Positions 1-6,462 of a DNA stretch of 14,547 bases are shown here, piece by piece (the first letter of the stretch is position 1; the number at the start of each line of letters is the position of its first letter). A program made the position numbers and the translations under genes. The notes under the pieces are model-generated. The model did not search any database and had not been told where the DNA came from. It saw only the letters and a program-made list of their open reading frames with translations. Source of the stretch: JBBSHJ01 sp038253135 (lineage in GTDB: Bacteria; Actinomycetota; Actinomycetes; Mycobacteriales; QHCD01); contig JBBSHJ010000083.1 of the NCBI GenBank assembly GCA_038253135.1, forward strand, positions 1 through 14,547, read 5' to 3'.

Positions 1-462
1 CTCGATCTGCCGCGCGGTCGACGTACCCACGGCCAAATGCGCCGACAATCGGCGCGCGGTGACGCATCGCAGCTGACGGACACCGCGCGACGTGATCGAC
101 ATCGGCAGATGCTCGACGACGATGGCCCGCGCGCGCGGTACCGTGACCGCGGCCAGCACGCTGTAGGCGTCGGCGAACGGTACGGGGAGGTTGAGCTGCA
201 CGATGTCCGGCCGGGCCGCGATCATCGCCCTTCGGTGGGCCCTGATCGCCGAGACATCACGCTTGCCGGTAATTGGCGGCACAACGGTCCACGGCGTGCC
301 GGGGCGGCGGTCCGCAATGCGAGACAGCACGCCGTCGTCGACCCCGAGCAACGACGGCGATATTGACGCATCGAGCGCCTCGAGCAGATGGCCGAGGACG
401 ATCTCGGCGCCGCCCCAACGCGTCGCCCCGCAGAACAGCAGCAGCCGCGTCGGCGCGCTCAT
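1..462 (-). CDS. Glycosyltransferase family 4, N-terminal part (cut by window edge)
   Basis: An open frame of 154 codons runs from the ATG at 460-462 to the left edge without a stop. The translation opens with a beta-strand then a glycine loop (MSAPTRLLLFCGATRWGGAE), the usual start of a GT-B fold glycosyltransferase with the GGAE turn. It continues with alternating hydrophobic strands such as PDIVQLNL and ARAIVVEHLP, then a segment ending AHLAVGTSTARQIE, which matches the acceptor-side domain of GT4 enzymes. The donor-binding C-terminal domain lies outside the window. A GAGGTG ribosome site at 469-474, six bases upstream, supports the start. The gene is divergent from the next glycosyltransferase. 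Such enzymes transfer a sugar from a nucleotide sugar to a lipid- or glycan-linked acceptor in the cytoplasm. Donor and acceptor cannot be told from sequence. Confidence 0.82.
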   Translation of the reverse strand, partial: MSAPTRLLLFCGATRWGGAEIVLGHLLEALDASISPSLLGVDDGVLSRIADRRPGTPWTVVPPITGKRDVSAIRAHRRAMIAARPDIVQLNLPVPFADAYSVLAAVTVPRARAIVVEHLPMSITSRGVRQLRCVTARRLSAHLAVGTSTARQIE

Positions 463-468
463 CGGGCG

Positions 469-474
469 CACCTC
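469..474 (-). promoter_or_regulatory. Ribosome binding site of the left-edge glycosyltransferase
   Basis: GAGGTG (minus strand) lies six bases before the ATG at 462. It fixes the start of the partial glycosyltransferase. The divergent gene at 489 has no comparable site in the same 26-base gap. Confidence 0.6.
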
Positions 475-488
475 GTAGCGGTCTGCGA

Positions 489-1694
489 ATGAGAATTCTC
501 TTCATCACCGACGAATACCCGTGGCCGCCCCGCTCGGGATATCGGCAGCGCATCGACGCCGTGCTCCGGATCCTTGCCCGCAACGCGGAGGTCGACCTGC
601 TCGCCGTCGTGCTCGACGACGCCGGGTTGCCGCCGCCGTCGACGCTCTTGGCTCGGCATTGCGTCGTGGTGGCCGGCCGGCGGCGCGAAAGTCGGCCGCG
701 TCGATTGGCGCGGTGGGTCCTCGGCCGCTCGCCGCGGACGCTTCTCTGGCGTGACTGGAGTGCGCCGCGTCAAGTCCTGCGCGGGTGGGCGGACAGCGGC
801 TACGACGTGGTCTGGTTCAGCCACGTCCCCGTCTACCTGGCTTTGCGGGACCTTGTCGCAGTGCCGCACGTCGTGGATCTCGACAACCTGGAATCGTTCG
901 TGCTGGCCCATCGACGCGCGGCACTCGCGTCCCAGCGGGGCAGGGGTGCCCTGGTACGGCGGGGACTGGCGATCGCGGACGGGCTCGACGCCCGTCGTTG
1001 GCGGCGCATCGAACACCAGGTCGCCAGGTCGGCCGCCGCCGTCGTCGTATGCAGCGCACTCGACCGCGACCGGTTGGGCGGAGCGAATGCGCGGATCGTG
1101 CGCAACGGCTACGAACCGGTGACGTCGACGGGCGTCGGGCGGCGGGCCGGCGGGGGCTCGGTCATCCTGATGGTCGGGTTGTTGACGTACGAGGCGAACC
1201 GCGACGCGGCCGCACACTTCGGCGAGCACATCCTGCCGAGGGTCCGCCGGGAACTGGCCGGGGCGCAGTTCCGGGTGGTCGGGCGTTACGACCGGCCCGA
1301 GCAGGTCGCCGGGCTGTGGGCCCTGCCCGGCGTCGTCGTCACCGGGGAGGTGGCTGATATCGGTGCCGAGCTGGCCGCCGCGGACATTGCCGTGGTGCCG
1401 ATCCGATTCGGCGGCGGCACCCGCATAAAGATCCTGGAGGCGTTCGCGCACCGGGTGCCCGTCGTGACGACGTCGGTCGGCAGCGAGGGGCTGGACGTCG
1501 TCGACGGCGAGCACCTCCTTGTGGCCGACGGCGCAGCGGAGTTTGCCGCGGCCTGCATCCGGTTGCTCCGCGAGCCCGGACTCAGAGAGCGCATCGTCGA
1601 CGCGGCGTACCGGCTGTGGCGTCACCGGTACCGCTGGCAGACGCTCGCGCCGGACGTCAACGCCATCGTGCAGGAGGCGGCGGGCCGGCGCTGA
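489..1694 (+). CDS. Glycosyltransferase family 4 (GT-B fold), 401 aa
   Basis: The protein begins MRILFITDEYPWPPRSGYRQ, the typical first strand and loop of GT4 enzymes, close to the type that opens with a Pro-Pro-x-x-G turn. The N-terminal acceptor domain covers about residues 1-210 and includes VPHVVDLDNLES (125-136). The C-terminal donor domain shows VGLLTYEANRDA (229-240), FRVVGRYD (261-268), and the donor-site signature FGGGTRIKILEAFAHRVPVV (307-326) followed by GSEGL (331-335). Length is normal. The frame is open further upstream, but ATG 489 is where family similarity begins. No Shine-Dalgarno site precedes it, so it may be translated from a leaderless or very short leader. The gene ends five bases from the convergent phosphotransferase gene. 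The sugar and acceptor are unknown. The context suggests a surface glycan or glycolipid. Confidence 0.88.
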   Translation: MRILFITDEYPWPPRSGYRQRIDAVLRILARNAEVDLLAVVLDDAGLPPPSTLLARHCVVVAGRRRESRPRRLARWVLGRSPRTLLWRDWSAPRQVLRGWADSGYDVVWFSHVPVYLALRDLVAVPHVVDLDNLESFVLAHRRAALASQRGRGALVRRGLAIADGLDARRWRRIEHQVARSAAAVVVCSALDRDRLGGANARIVRNGYEPVTSTGVGRRAGGGSVILMVGLLTYEANRDAAAHFGEHILPRVRRELAGAQFRVVGRYDRPEQVAGLWALPGVVVTGEVADIGAELAAADIAVVPIRFGGGTRIKILEAFAHRVPVVTTSVGSEGLDVVDGEHLLVADGAAEFAAACIRLLREPGLRERIVDAAYRLWRHRYRWQTLAPDVNAIVQEAAGRR

Positions 1695-1699
1695 CGAGG

Positions 1700-3154
1700 T
1701 CACGCCGACCATGCCGACCATCTCACGCCGAGCTCGGGATGGGCGAGCCACGCGTCGCCCATCCGAGCCAGGTGCCCGGTCGGCGCCGCGGGAGCCCCGG
1801 CGAGCGCGACCGAGCGTCCCAACGGAGACAACCCGTGATGCATCCAGCACAGAGCAGCGAGCGGACCGACCGACTGGTGCGGCAACGCCAGCGCGGCAAC
1901 CGCGGCGCGTACCCAGCGGAACAGCCGCTGCGAATGCCGCGACCGGCCGGCGAAGAGCGCAATCGCCCGCTCGAGCAGGATCTCCGGCGCGGCCGGGCCA
2001 TCCATGCGCGCCAAGACGTCGGCGAGCAGATACAGCAGATCCCACAACGGCAGTCCGGCTGCCCGCGCGGACTCCCAGTCGACTGCCGCGAACGAGTGTC
2101 CGTCGCTGATGATGTTCCAGCTGCCGAGGTCGTTGTGTTGCAGTACGGCGGGCAAGGGCGGCAGGCGCTCGACGATATCACCAGGCCCGCCAGCTCGAGT
2201 CCACCGAGGCAGCACGAAACGGATGAGCCGGTCCCGCTCCGGACCGAGTGCCGCCGACGAGTCCGCGGTCGCCGTACCCATGCGGATGACCCAGTCCGCG
2301 ATGTCGTCGACGAGACTCAGAGGCCGTCCGTTCAGCAGTTCGAGCAACGGACGGCCCGGCGCCGCTGTCTCCAGCGACGCAGCCGAGCCGCCGAGCTCGA
2401 ACCGTCCTAGGTGCGTCGGCGAATGGGCGGTGACCGCCGGCCCGGCGGCGTGCGCCAGCTGCAAACCCTTCTGATCGCGCACGAAGGGGGCGTCGACCCC
2501 CGGCACGCGGCAGAACTTCAGGACCCACCGCGGGCTGCCGCGGTCCAGAAGGTGGAACACCGCGCGCTGGAGGTCGTCACCCGAGCCGAGCGCAAGCATC
2601 CAGCACACGTCGACAGGAACTCCGAGGTGTGCGGCCGCGGCCACCATCGCGGGCGCGCCTTGTTCAGCGGAGTGCTCGCCGACAACGGTCAGGGTCGTAG
2701 CCGGCGAGATGCGCTGCACCGGAAGGCGGAGCCGCAACGCGGCGGTCACGGCGCGATTGCGCGCTCGCTCCCGAGGCGCGCGCGGAGCCGCCACGACCGA
2801 GAGATAGTGGCGCAGCGCATCCGGCGGCCGCAACGGGACCAGGGCGGTCGGTCTCGTCACGTCGCCCCGAACCGTCAGCGGCAGAGCCGCGCGTCCGGTC
2901 ATTCGCCGATCGCGGAGACCGCCGCGACCGAGCAGCACGCACGTGCGCGCGAGTGGCCGCGGCGTACGGTGCGGACCGGCCGCGGTCGCGATCAGCAGGT
3001 CGACCGGGGACGTCGCGGTGTCGGTGACGACGACCCCGCTCTCCCGCAGTCCCTGCGCGACCTCGGTGAGTCTCGGGTCACTACCGACGTCGACAACAGC
3101 CGTCCGCACCAGACGCGAGGAAACAAAGCGGAGATCCCCGGCCCGCAGCGTCAT
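1700..3154 (-). CDS. APH/choline-kinase-like phosphotransferase with unidentified N-terminal region, 484 aa
   Basis: The C-terminal half is a kinase of the aminoglycoside phosphotransferase/choline kinase fold. A candidate ATP-binding lysine is K213 in WVLKFCR. The catalytic loop is LQHNDLGSWNII (338-349), with D342 as base and N347 as metal ligand. The second metal motif is AVDWES (357-362), followed by the usual GLPLWDL. Residues 1 to about 200 are not part of a normal kinase of this family. They begin with a Rossmann-like strand pattern (TAVVDVGSD, then VDLLIATA) and I cannot assign them. The ATG at 3154 overlaps the preceding stop as ATGA and has an AGGAG site five bases away, so I prefer it to a longer open frame reaching 3376. 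It is the last gene of the operon. The substrate is probably a small alcohol, polyol or amino alcohol used with the CDP-alcohol pathway. Antibiotic resistance is less likely in this setting. Confidence 0.8.
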   Translation of the reverse strand: MTLRAGDLRFVSSRLVRTAVVDVGSDPRLTEVAQGLRESGVVVTDTATSPVDLLIATAAGPHRTPRPLARTCVLLGRGGLRDRRMTGRAALPLTVRGDVTRPTALVPLRPPDALRHYLSVVAAPRAPRERARNRAVTAALRLRLPVQRISPATTLTVVGEHSAEQGAPAMVAAAAHLGVPVDVCWMLALGSGDDLQRAVFHLLDRGSPRWVLKFCRVPGVDAPFVRDQKGLQLAHAAGPAVTAHSPTHLGRFELGGSAASLETAAPGRPLLELLNGRPLSLVDDIADWVIRMGTATADSSAALGPERDRLIRFVLPRWTRAGGPGDIVERLPPLPAVLQHNDLGSWNIISDGHSFAAVDWESARAAGLPLWDLLYLLADVLARMDGPAAPEILLERAIALFAGRSRHSQRLFRWVRAAVAALALPHQSVGPLAALCWMHHGLSPLGRSVALAGAPAAPTGHLARMGDAWLAHPELGVRWSAWSA

Positions 3155-3891
3155 CCGGGCTCCTGCGTCGCCGAGTCTCGTCCTGGTCCCGGGGGATCGG
3201 TCTGTCCCCAGAGCCGCGCGAACAGTCGCGGCGCGGCCACGACGTAATAAGCCAAGGCGATGACGAAGCTTACGCGGAGGACAAGGCCGCTGCCCGTAAG
3301 CGGGGCCACGAAGAGCAGGAGCGTCTCGATCTCGACGGTGCGGGGCAGCCGGACGAGGCGATGGTGCCTGAGCCACCGGTCGATCCGGGATGGTGCCGTC
3401 ACATCGGTGCGGACGGCAGCCCGAGGATGGTCGAGGTCATACAGGATCAACCAGAAAAGGACGAGGCACGCGAAGGTGGCCGAACCTGACAACGCCAGGG
3501 GCACGTGCGGTGCGGCGTGCGCGAGATGCCAGCCGAGGCCGGCTATGGACGCGCTGATCAGCACGACATCGGAGGTCAGGTCCACGAACGCCCCGCGCGA
3601 GGAGGCCAAGCCTCGAATGCGCGCAAGCTTGCCGTCCAGACAATCGAGGAAAAAGCGGATCTCGAAAAGGATTGCACCGACGACGAGATGTCCGGAGAAG
3701 AACGCGACGACCGAACCCAACCCGAAAACGGCTGCGACAATCGTAATCTTGAGCGGGGTGACCCGCCGCGTCCGGACGAGCAGTGAGAGCACCGGGAGCG
3801 CCAACGGATCGATGACCAGCACGGTCCACCACGCGTCTCGCGGCTTGACCGCCCGGCGACGAAACTCCGCTCGGGACTCCGCGCGAGTCAT
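3151..3891 (-). CDS. CDP-alcohol phosphatidyltransferase, 246 aa
   Basis: This integral membrane enzyme transfers a phospho-alcohol or phosphatidyl group from a CDP-activated donor to an acceptor alcohol, releasing CMP. The full catalytic signature is present: D83-x2-D86-G87-x2-A90-R91-x8-G100-x3-D104-x3-D108 (it begins DCLDGKLARI). Several hydrophobic segments surround it, around residues 24-40, 47-66, 70-82, 104-120, 137-151 and 188-222, as expected for the six-helix family. The N-terminus (KPRDAWWTVLVIDPLALPVL) is the amphipathic lead-in seen in many actinobacterial members. Start and stop overlap the neighbouring genes by ATGA on both sides. No Shine-Dalgarno site precedes the ATG (the sequence there is pyrimidine-rich), so translation is probably coupled. 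The adjacent G1PDH and nucleotidyltransferase suggest that CDP-glycerol made from glycerol-1-phosphate, or a similar CDP-polyol, is the donor. The acceptor is unknown. Confidence 0.9.
   Translation of the reverse strand: MTRAESRAEFRRRAVKPRDAWWTVLVIDPLALPVLSLLVRTRRVTPLKITIVAAVFGLGSVVAFFSGHLVVGAILFEIRFFLDCLDGKLARIRGLASSRGAFVDLTSDVVLISASIAGLGWHLAHAAPHVPLALSGSATFACLVLFWLILYDLDHPRAAVRTDVTAPSRIDRWLRHHRLVRLPRTVEIETLLLFVAPLTGSGLVLRVSFVIALAYYVVAAPRLFARLWGQTDPPGPGRDSATQEPG
3160..3164 (-). promoter_or_regulatory. Ribosome binding site of the phosphotransferase gene
   Basis: AGGAG (minus strand) stands five bases before the ATG at 3154, inside the end of the CDP-alcohol phosphatidyltransferase gene. It decides the start against an upstream in-frame ATG at 3376. 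It is the clearest ribosome site at the three overlapping junctions of this operon. Confidence 0.65.
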
Positions 3892-4958
3892 GAAGGAAAA
3901 GCACGCCGGACGAGATCGGCGGCGGTCGACTTGTCCAAATCCATCTCGTCAAGAATCGTGTACCGATTGGGTCTGGTCTGGCGGGCAAGCAGCACCGCGT
4001 CGGTCATCAGTTGCATCGAAAGGCCGAGATCCGCGGGACGCAGGGGCAGACCGAAACGGTAGTAGGCCGCATGCAGGCCGGGAGGTGAGAAGCCTCGGGC
4101 GGTCGTCGCGATCAACGTGCCCAGCGCGACCTGCGCCCCATGGGACCGAGCATCCGGACCGAGCAGGTGGTCCAGCGCGTGGCTGATGAGATGCTCGGCG
4201 CCGGAGCAGGGGCGGCTGGTGCCGGCTGTGGCCATTGCCAGCCCGCTGAGGATGAGTCCCCTGGCCAGCGTCTCGGCCGCACCGCGTCGAGCCAGGCCCT
4301 CCAGGGACAGCAGCGGTCGGGCCGCCCCGTCGGCGATCAGTGCCGAGTAGGCGTCGTAGTCTTCCTTGCCCCGAGCGTCCGCCAGCTGCCAGTCCTCGAT
4401 CGCCGAGAGATTGCTCAGGAGATCGCCGACACCCGAGCGCAGGGTGGTGAGGGGGGCGCCTTCGATGACGTCGATGTCGATGATGACCGCCGCCGGCGTC
4501 GTCGCGGAAACGCTCCCGCGGATGCCGCCCGCGTCGACGAGGCTGGACACTGGCGAGCTGATGCCATCATGGCTGATTGACGTGGGTACCGAGACGAAAT
4601 CGATGCCACAAGCCTGGGCAACGGACTTGGCAACGTCAAGGACCCGGCCCCCGCCCACTCCGACGATGAGGTCGGCCGCGAACATCTCCGCCTCGCGGGC
4701 CAACTGGTTGACCGTCTGACGAGCAGGCAGGCCCGCGAAGCAATGCCTCGTCTGTGCTCCGGCCTCGCTGAGACCGGCCGTTACCGTCTCGGACAATGCG
4801 AGGGTGGGACCGTTTCCGCTGAGAACGAGCACTCGACCGAGCGGGAAATCCGCCCGACGCAGGATCGACGCGACCTGCCCTAGGTTGCGCCGACCCACGT
4901 TGAGCACCTTGGGGACGCTGATAACCCGCACGTTCGTGGCGCTGCCCGCGCCGATCAT
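3888..4958 (-). CDS. sn-Glycerol-1-phosphate dehydrogenase (EgsA/AraM family), 356 aa
   Basis: This family reduces dihydroxyacetone phosphate to sn-glycerol-1-phosphate with NAD(P)H. Visible motifs are the nucleotide-binding GVGGGRVLDVAK (100-111), VPTSISHDGISSP (124-136), the metal-site GVGDLLSNLSAIEDW (176-190), SGAEHLISHALDH (252-264) and SHGAQVALGT (272-281). By motif, D179, H256 and H273 are the likely metal ligands. DW after the metal motif and the SGAEHxxSH block separate it from glycerol dehydrogenase and from 3-dehydroquinate synthase. The ATG at 4958 overlaps the preceding stop as ATGA, and length from there is normal. An upstream in-frame ATG at 5039 would run deep into the nucleotidyltransferase gene. 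No good ribosome site is visible, which fits translational coupling. The second gene of the operon, it probably supplies the alcohol phosphate activated by the first gene product. A relative acting on another polyol phosphate is possible. Confidence 0.88.
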   Translation of the reverse strand: MIGAGSATNVRVISVPKVLNVGRRNLGQVASILRRADFPLGRVLVLSGNGPTLALSETVTAGLSEAGAQTRHCFAGLPARQTVNQLAREAEMFAADLIVGVGGGRVLDVAKSVAQACGIDFVSVPTSISHDGISSPVSSLVDAGGIRGSVSATTPAAVIIDIDVIEGAPLTTLRSGVGDLLSNLSAIEDWQLADARGKEDYDAYSALIADGAARPLLSLEGLARRGAAETLARGLILSGLAMATAGTSRPCSGAEHLISHALDHLLGPDARSHGAQVALGTLIATTARGFSPPGLHAAYYRFGLPLRPADLGLSMQLMTDAVLLARQTRPNRYTILDEMDLDKSTAADLVRRAFPS

Positions 4959-5731
4959 CGTGGCGCCATCGTCTCGACCGCTCGCAGCCAGTCTTGCCCG
5001 TTGTCGACCTCCACCCAATTGCTGGAGGGAGTCGCCCACGCCGAGAAAGCGCCGACCCTATCCATGATGTGCTGAAATGCTGCTTCGTACCATTCGTCAC
5101 GACGCTCTGGGACCTCAAAGGGGTGCAGGGCTGGTATCATCTTGCGCCAATCGTCAGGCGCGAATGCGGATAGGCCGATGTATTCGCCCGCTGGGTGTGT
5201 CACGTCGACCTTTCCGATGCGAGCGCAGCGGAAGCTTCCGTCCTTTTCCCGAGTCCCGGCAACCTTCATCGCTTCATCTGATAGTGGCCGCTCGAAGTCG
5301 ACGGCGAGCATAGGCCGGCCGATTGGCAACGCGCGTGCGGCGGCCATGAAATCGGTGAACAGAGCGGACGGCGCGCAGAGGTCACTGTTGATGATCACGA
5401 CACCTCCGGTCCACCCGATGCTGTCAAGACGCCTGAGCGCTAATAACAGTGAGAGCCAATTATTGTTCGCGGCCCACGCCCCGTTGTGCACGTGCTCAAC
5501 CCGCGCCGGCGCGCTGCGGCCGGCCAGTAGGTCAGAGATGTCCTGGGCGCCGAAGCCGGTCACGACAACGCACAGATCCTCGGGGCAGGCGGCGGCAGCA
5601 ATGCCGTCCAGTTGGTAATCAGCGATTCGCCGACCTGCTACCGGGAGTAGCCATTTCGGGCCGACGTGACCGGACTGCGAGAGGCGACGCCCCATTCCGG
5701 CGGCCAGAATTACGTACGCGAGTCCACGCAC
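4955..5731 (-). CDS. Alcohol-phosphate nucleotidyltransferase (LicC/IPCT-like), 258 aa
   Basis: The N-terminus carries the nucleotidyltransferase signature LAAGMGRRL (9-17) and PKWLLPVAGRRIADYQL (25-41). INSDLC (114-119) supplies the first metal aspartate, D117. EYIGLSAF (183-190) and WVEVDNGQDW (239-248) supply the product-site and second metal aspartate, D243. The block NGAWAANNNWLSLLLAL (83-99) and the closing VDNGQDW resemble phosphocholine cytidylyltransferase and inositol-phosphate cytidylyltransferase more than sugar-1-phosphate enzymes. The likely reaction is CTP plus an alcohol phosphate giving CDP-alcohol, which suits the CDP-alcohol transferase two genes on. I place the start at GTG 5731 because GGAGGG lies seven bases upstream. 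A GTG at 5752 would add seven residues. The stop overlaps the next start as ATGA. It is the first gene of the operon, 55 bases after the small membrane gene. The substrate could be glycerol-1-phosphate, but this is inferred. Confidence 0.83.
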   Translation of the reverse strand: MRGLAYVILAAGMGRRLSQSGHVGPKWLLPVAGRRIADYQLDGIAAAACPEDLCVVVTGFGAQDISDLLAGRSAPARVEHVHNGAWAANNNWLSLLLALRRLDSIGWTGGVVIINSDLCAPSALFTDFMAAARALPIGRPMLAVDFERPLSDEAMKVAGTREKDGSFRCARIGKVDVTHPAGEYIGLSAFAPDDWRKMIPALHPFEVPERRDEWYEAAFQHIMDRVGAFSAWATPSSNWVEVDNGQDWLRAVETMAPR

Positions 5732-5738
5732 CGCTCTG

Positions 5739-5744
5739 CCCTCC
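5739..5744 (-). promoter_or_regulatory. Ribosome binding site selecting the nucleotidyltransferase start
   Basis: GGAGGG (minus strand) is seven bases before GTG 5731 and lies inside the extra reading frame that would follow from GTG 5752. It favours the shorter protein. Confidence 0.6.
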
Positions 5745-5786
5745 GGTTCCACGCCAAACTCCTCGTCTGCGGGGCCTTTACCAACG

Positions 5787-6026
5787 TCAGCCCATCACGT
5801 CGATCCCGAATTGCCACAGCTTTGCCGACCCATTGAGGGGCAACATTACCTCACAAGAACGCCAATCGAGGCGCAAAGCAGATATCCGATGGTGTGCCCA
5901 CGCTTGCATCCACGGGGAGATGAGGCGGTACAGCAGCGCCACCGCGGCCAGGGCGAGGACCGCGCAGCTGGTGAGCTCGCCGGCCAGGCCGTCCGGCAGC
6001 TTGCGCCACAACCGTCGGTACAACAT
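5787..6026 (-). CDS. Small single-span membrane protein, 79 aa
   Basis: The protein starts MLYRRLWRKLPDG, has one hydrophobic segment (about residues 20-37, CAVLALAAVALLYRLISP), then a short polar tail. The N-terminal pattern (MxYRRLWRxLPG, helix, then a Trp near the membrane exit) is that of a short actinobacterial membrane protein found near other genes, whose function I do not know. Relatives I recall are about 50 residues and end soon after the helix. Here the tail from about residue 45 is longer and looks unlike them, so it may be an extension created by a lesion. GGGAG lies four bases before the ATG. The frame continues from the end of the sortase relic without a stop, so the start rests on the ribosome site and the recognisable N-terminus. 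A basic N-terminus suggests N-in topology. Confidence 0.6.
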   Translation of the reverse strand: MLYRRLWRKLPDGLAGELTSCAVLALAAVALLYRLISPWMQAWAHHRISALRLDWRSCEVMLPLNGSAKLWQFGIDVMG

Positions 6027-6451
6027 CGGTCTCCCTGAGCCGGCCCGGTCGGCTGCCCGCGCGGACCCGCGCACCGGCGGGCCGACGAGGATCCCGTGAA
6101 CGAGCATCCGCTCACGGGCCGAATACTCCTGATCACTGGTCGTCAGTCTGATCAGCGGGCCCGTCGGTGTCGTGCCGGGCCCGGGTCGGCACCGGAACGA
6201 TGGACTCGGCGGCGGACACCTCGACGATCTCCGTCCCGGCACGCCGACGGTCGGATCGGCGAAGGTCCGGTCTGCTTGTCGCCGTAGGTGAGCAGGTAAC
6301 TCCCGGTCTCGAGGACGACCGCATCACGCGGGCCGGATCGTGCCGAGCTGCGTGAAGGGCGCCCCTCGGTCACCCGGTGACCGGCCACGGCGAAATTGCC
6401 GACCTCCCCCGGAAATGCCGTGCCGGCGTAGTGCCCGGCCCCTTGGCCCGC
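6027..6451 (-). pseudogene. Class E sortase, degenerate remnant
   Basis: Three reading frames each hold part of a class E sortase. From about 6436 one frame gives GHYAGTAFPGEVGNFAVAGH, with the catalytic His in AGHR, then DAVVLETGSYLLTYGDKQT. A second frame gives EIVEVSAAESIVPVP (about 6190-6240). A third gives LIRLTTSDQEYSARERMLVH from about 6165. In active sortases the last block reads LTTC. Here the Cys codon is AGT (Ser) at 6135-6137. The sequence N-terminal to GHY, including the membrane anchor, is missing: an in-frame TAG sits at 6452-6454 and the DUF4012 stop at 6463. The gene therefore has lost its N-terminal half, two reading-frame junctions and its nucleophile. The catalytic Arg (in ARER) remains. 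Several independent lesions argue against sequencing error. It sits close to a broken LAxTG protein, its probable former substrate. Confidence 0.8.
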
Positions 6452-6462
6452 CTATGGGTGTG

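Noticed and set aside
1691..1740. Tandem nine-base repeat at the end of the phosphotransferase gene
   Set aside because: It encodes WSAWSA once and is too short to be more than a chance duplication.
459..2045. 528-codon minus-strand open frame across the GT4 gene
   Set aside because: It runs opposite the conserved donor-site motif of GT4 and into the phosphotransferase gene in the wrong frame.
1700..3154. Aminoglycoside resistance gene
   Set aside because: The kinase fold is shared, but the fusion and overlap with CDP-alcohol pathway genes favour a biosynthetic substrate.
3155..3376. Longer N-terminus for the phosphotransferase
   Set aside because: The extension lies inside the CDP-alcohol transferase gene, has no family features, and ATG 3154 has a good AGGAG site with an ATGA overlap.
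4959..5039. Longer N-terminus for the G1PDH
   Set aside because: It would overlap the conserved end of the nucleotidyltransferase by about 80 bases. The ATGA start at 4958 gives the family's normal length.
4955..5731. Glucose-1-phosphate thymidylyltransferase
   Set aside because: The opening signature is shared, but the NNNWLSLLLAL block, the short length and VDNGQDW near the end fit alcohol-phosphate cytidylyltransferases better, as does the operon.
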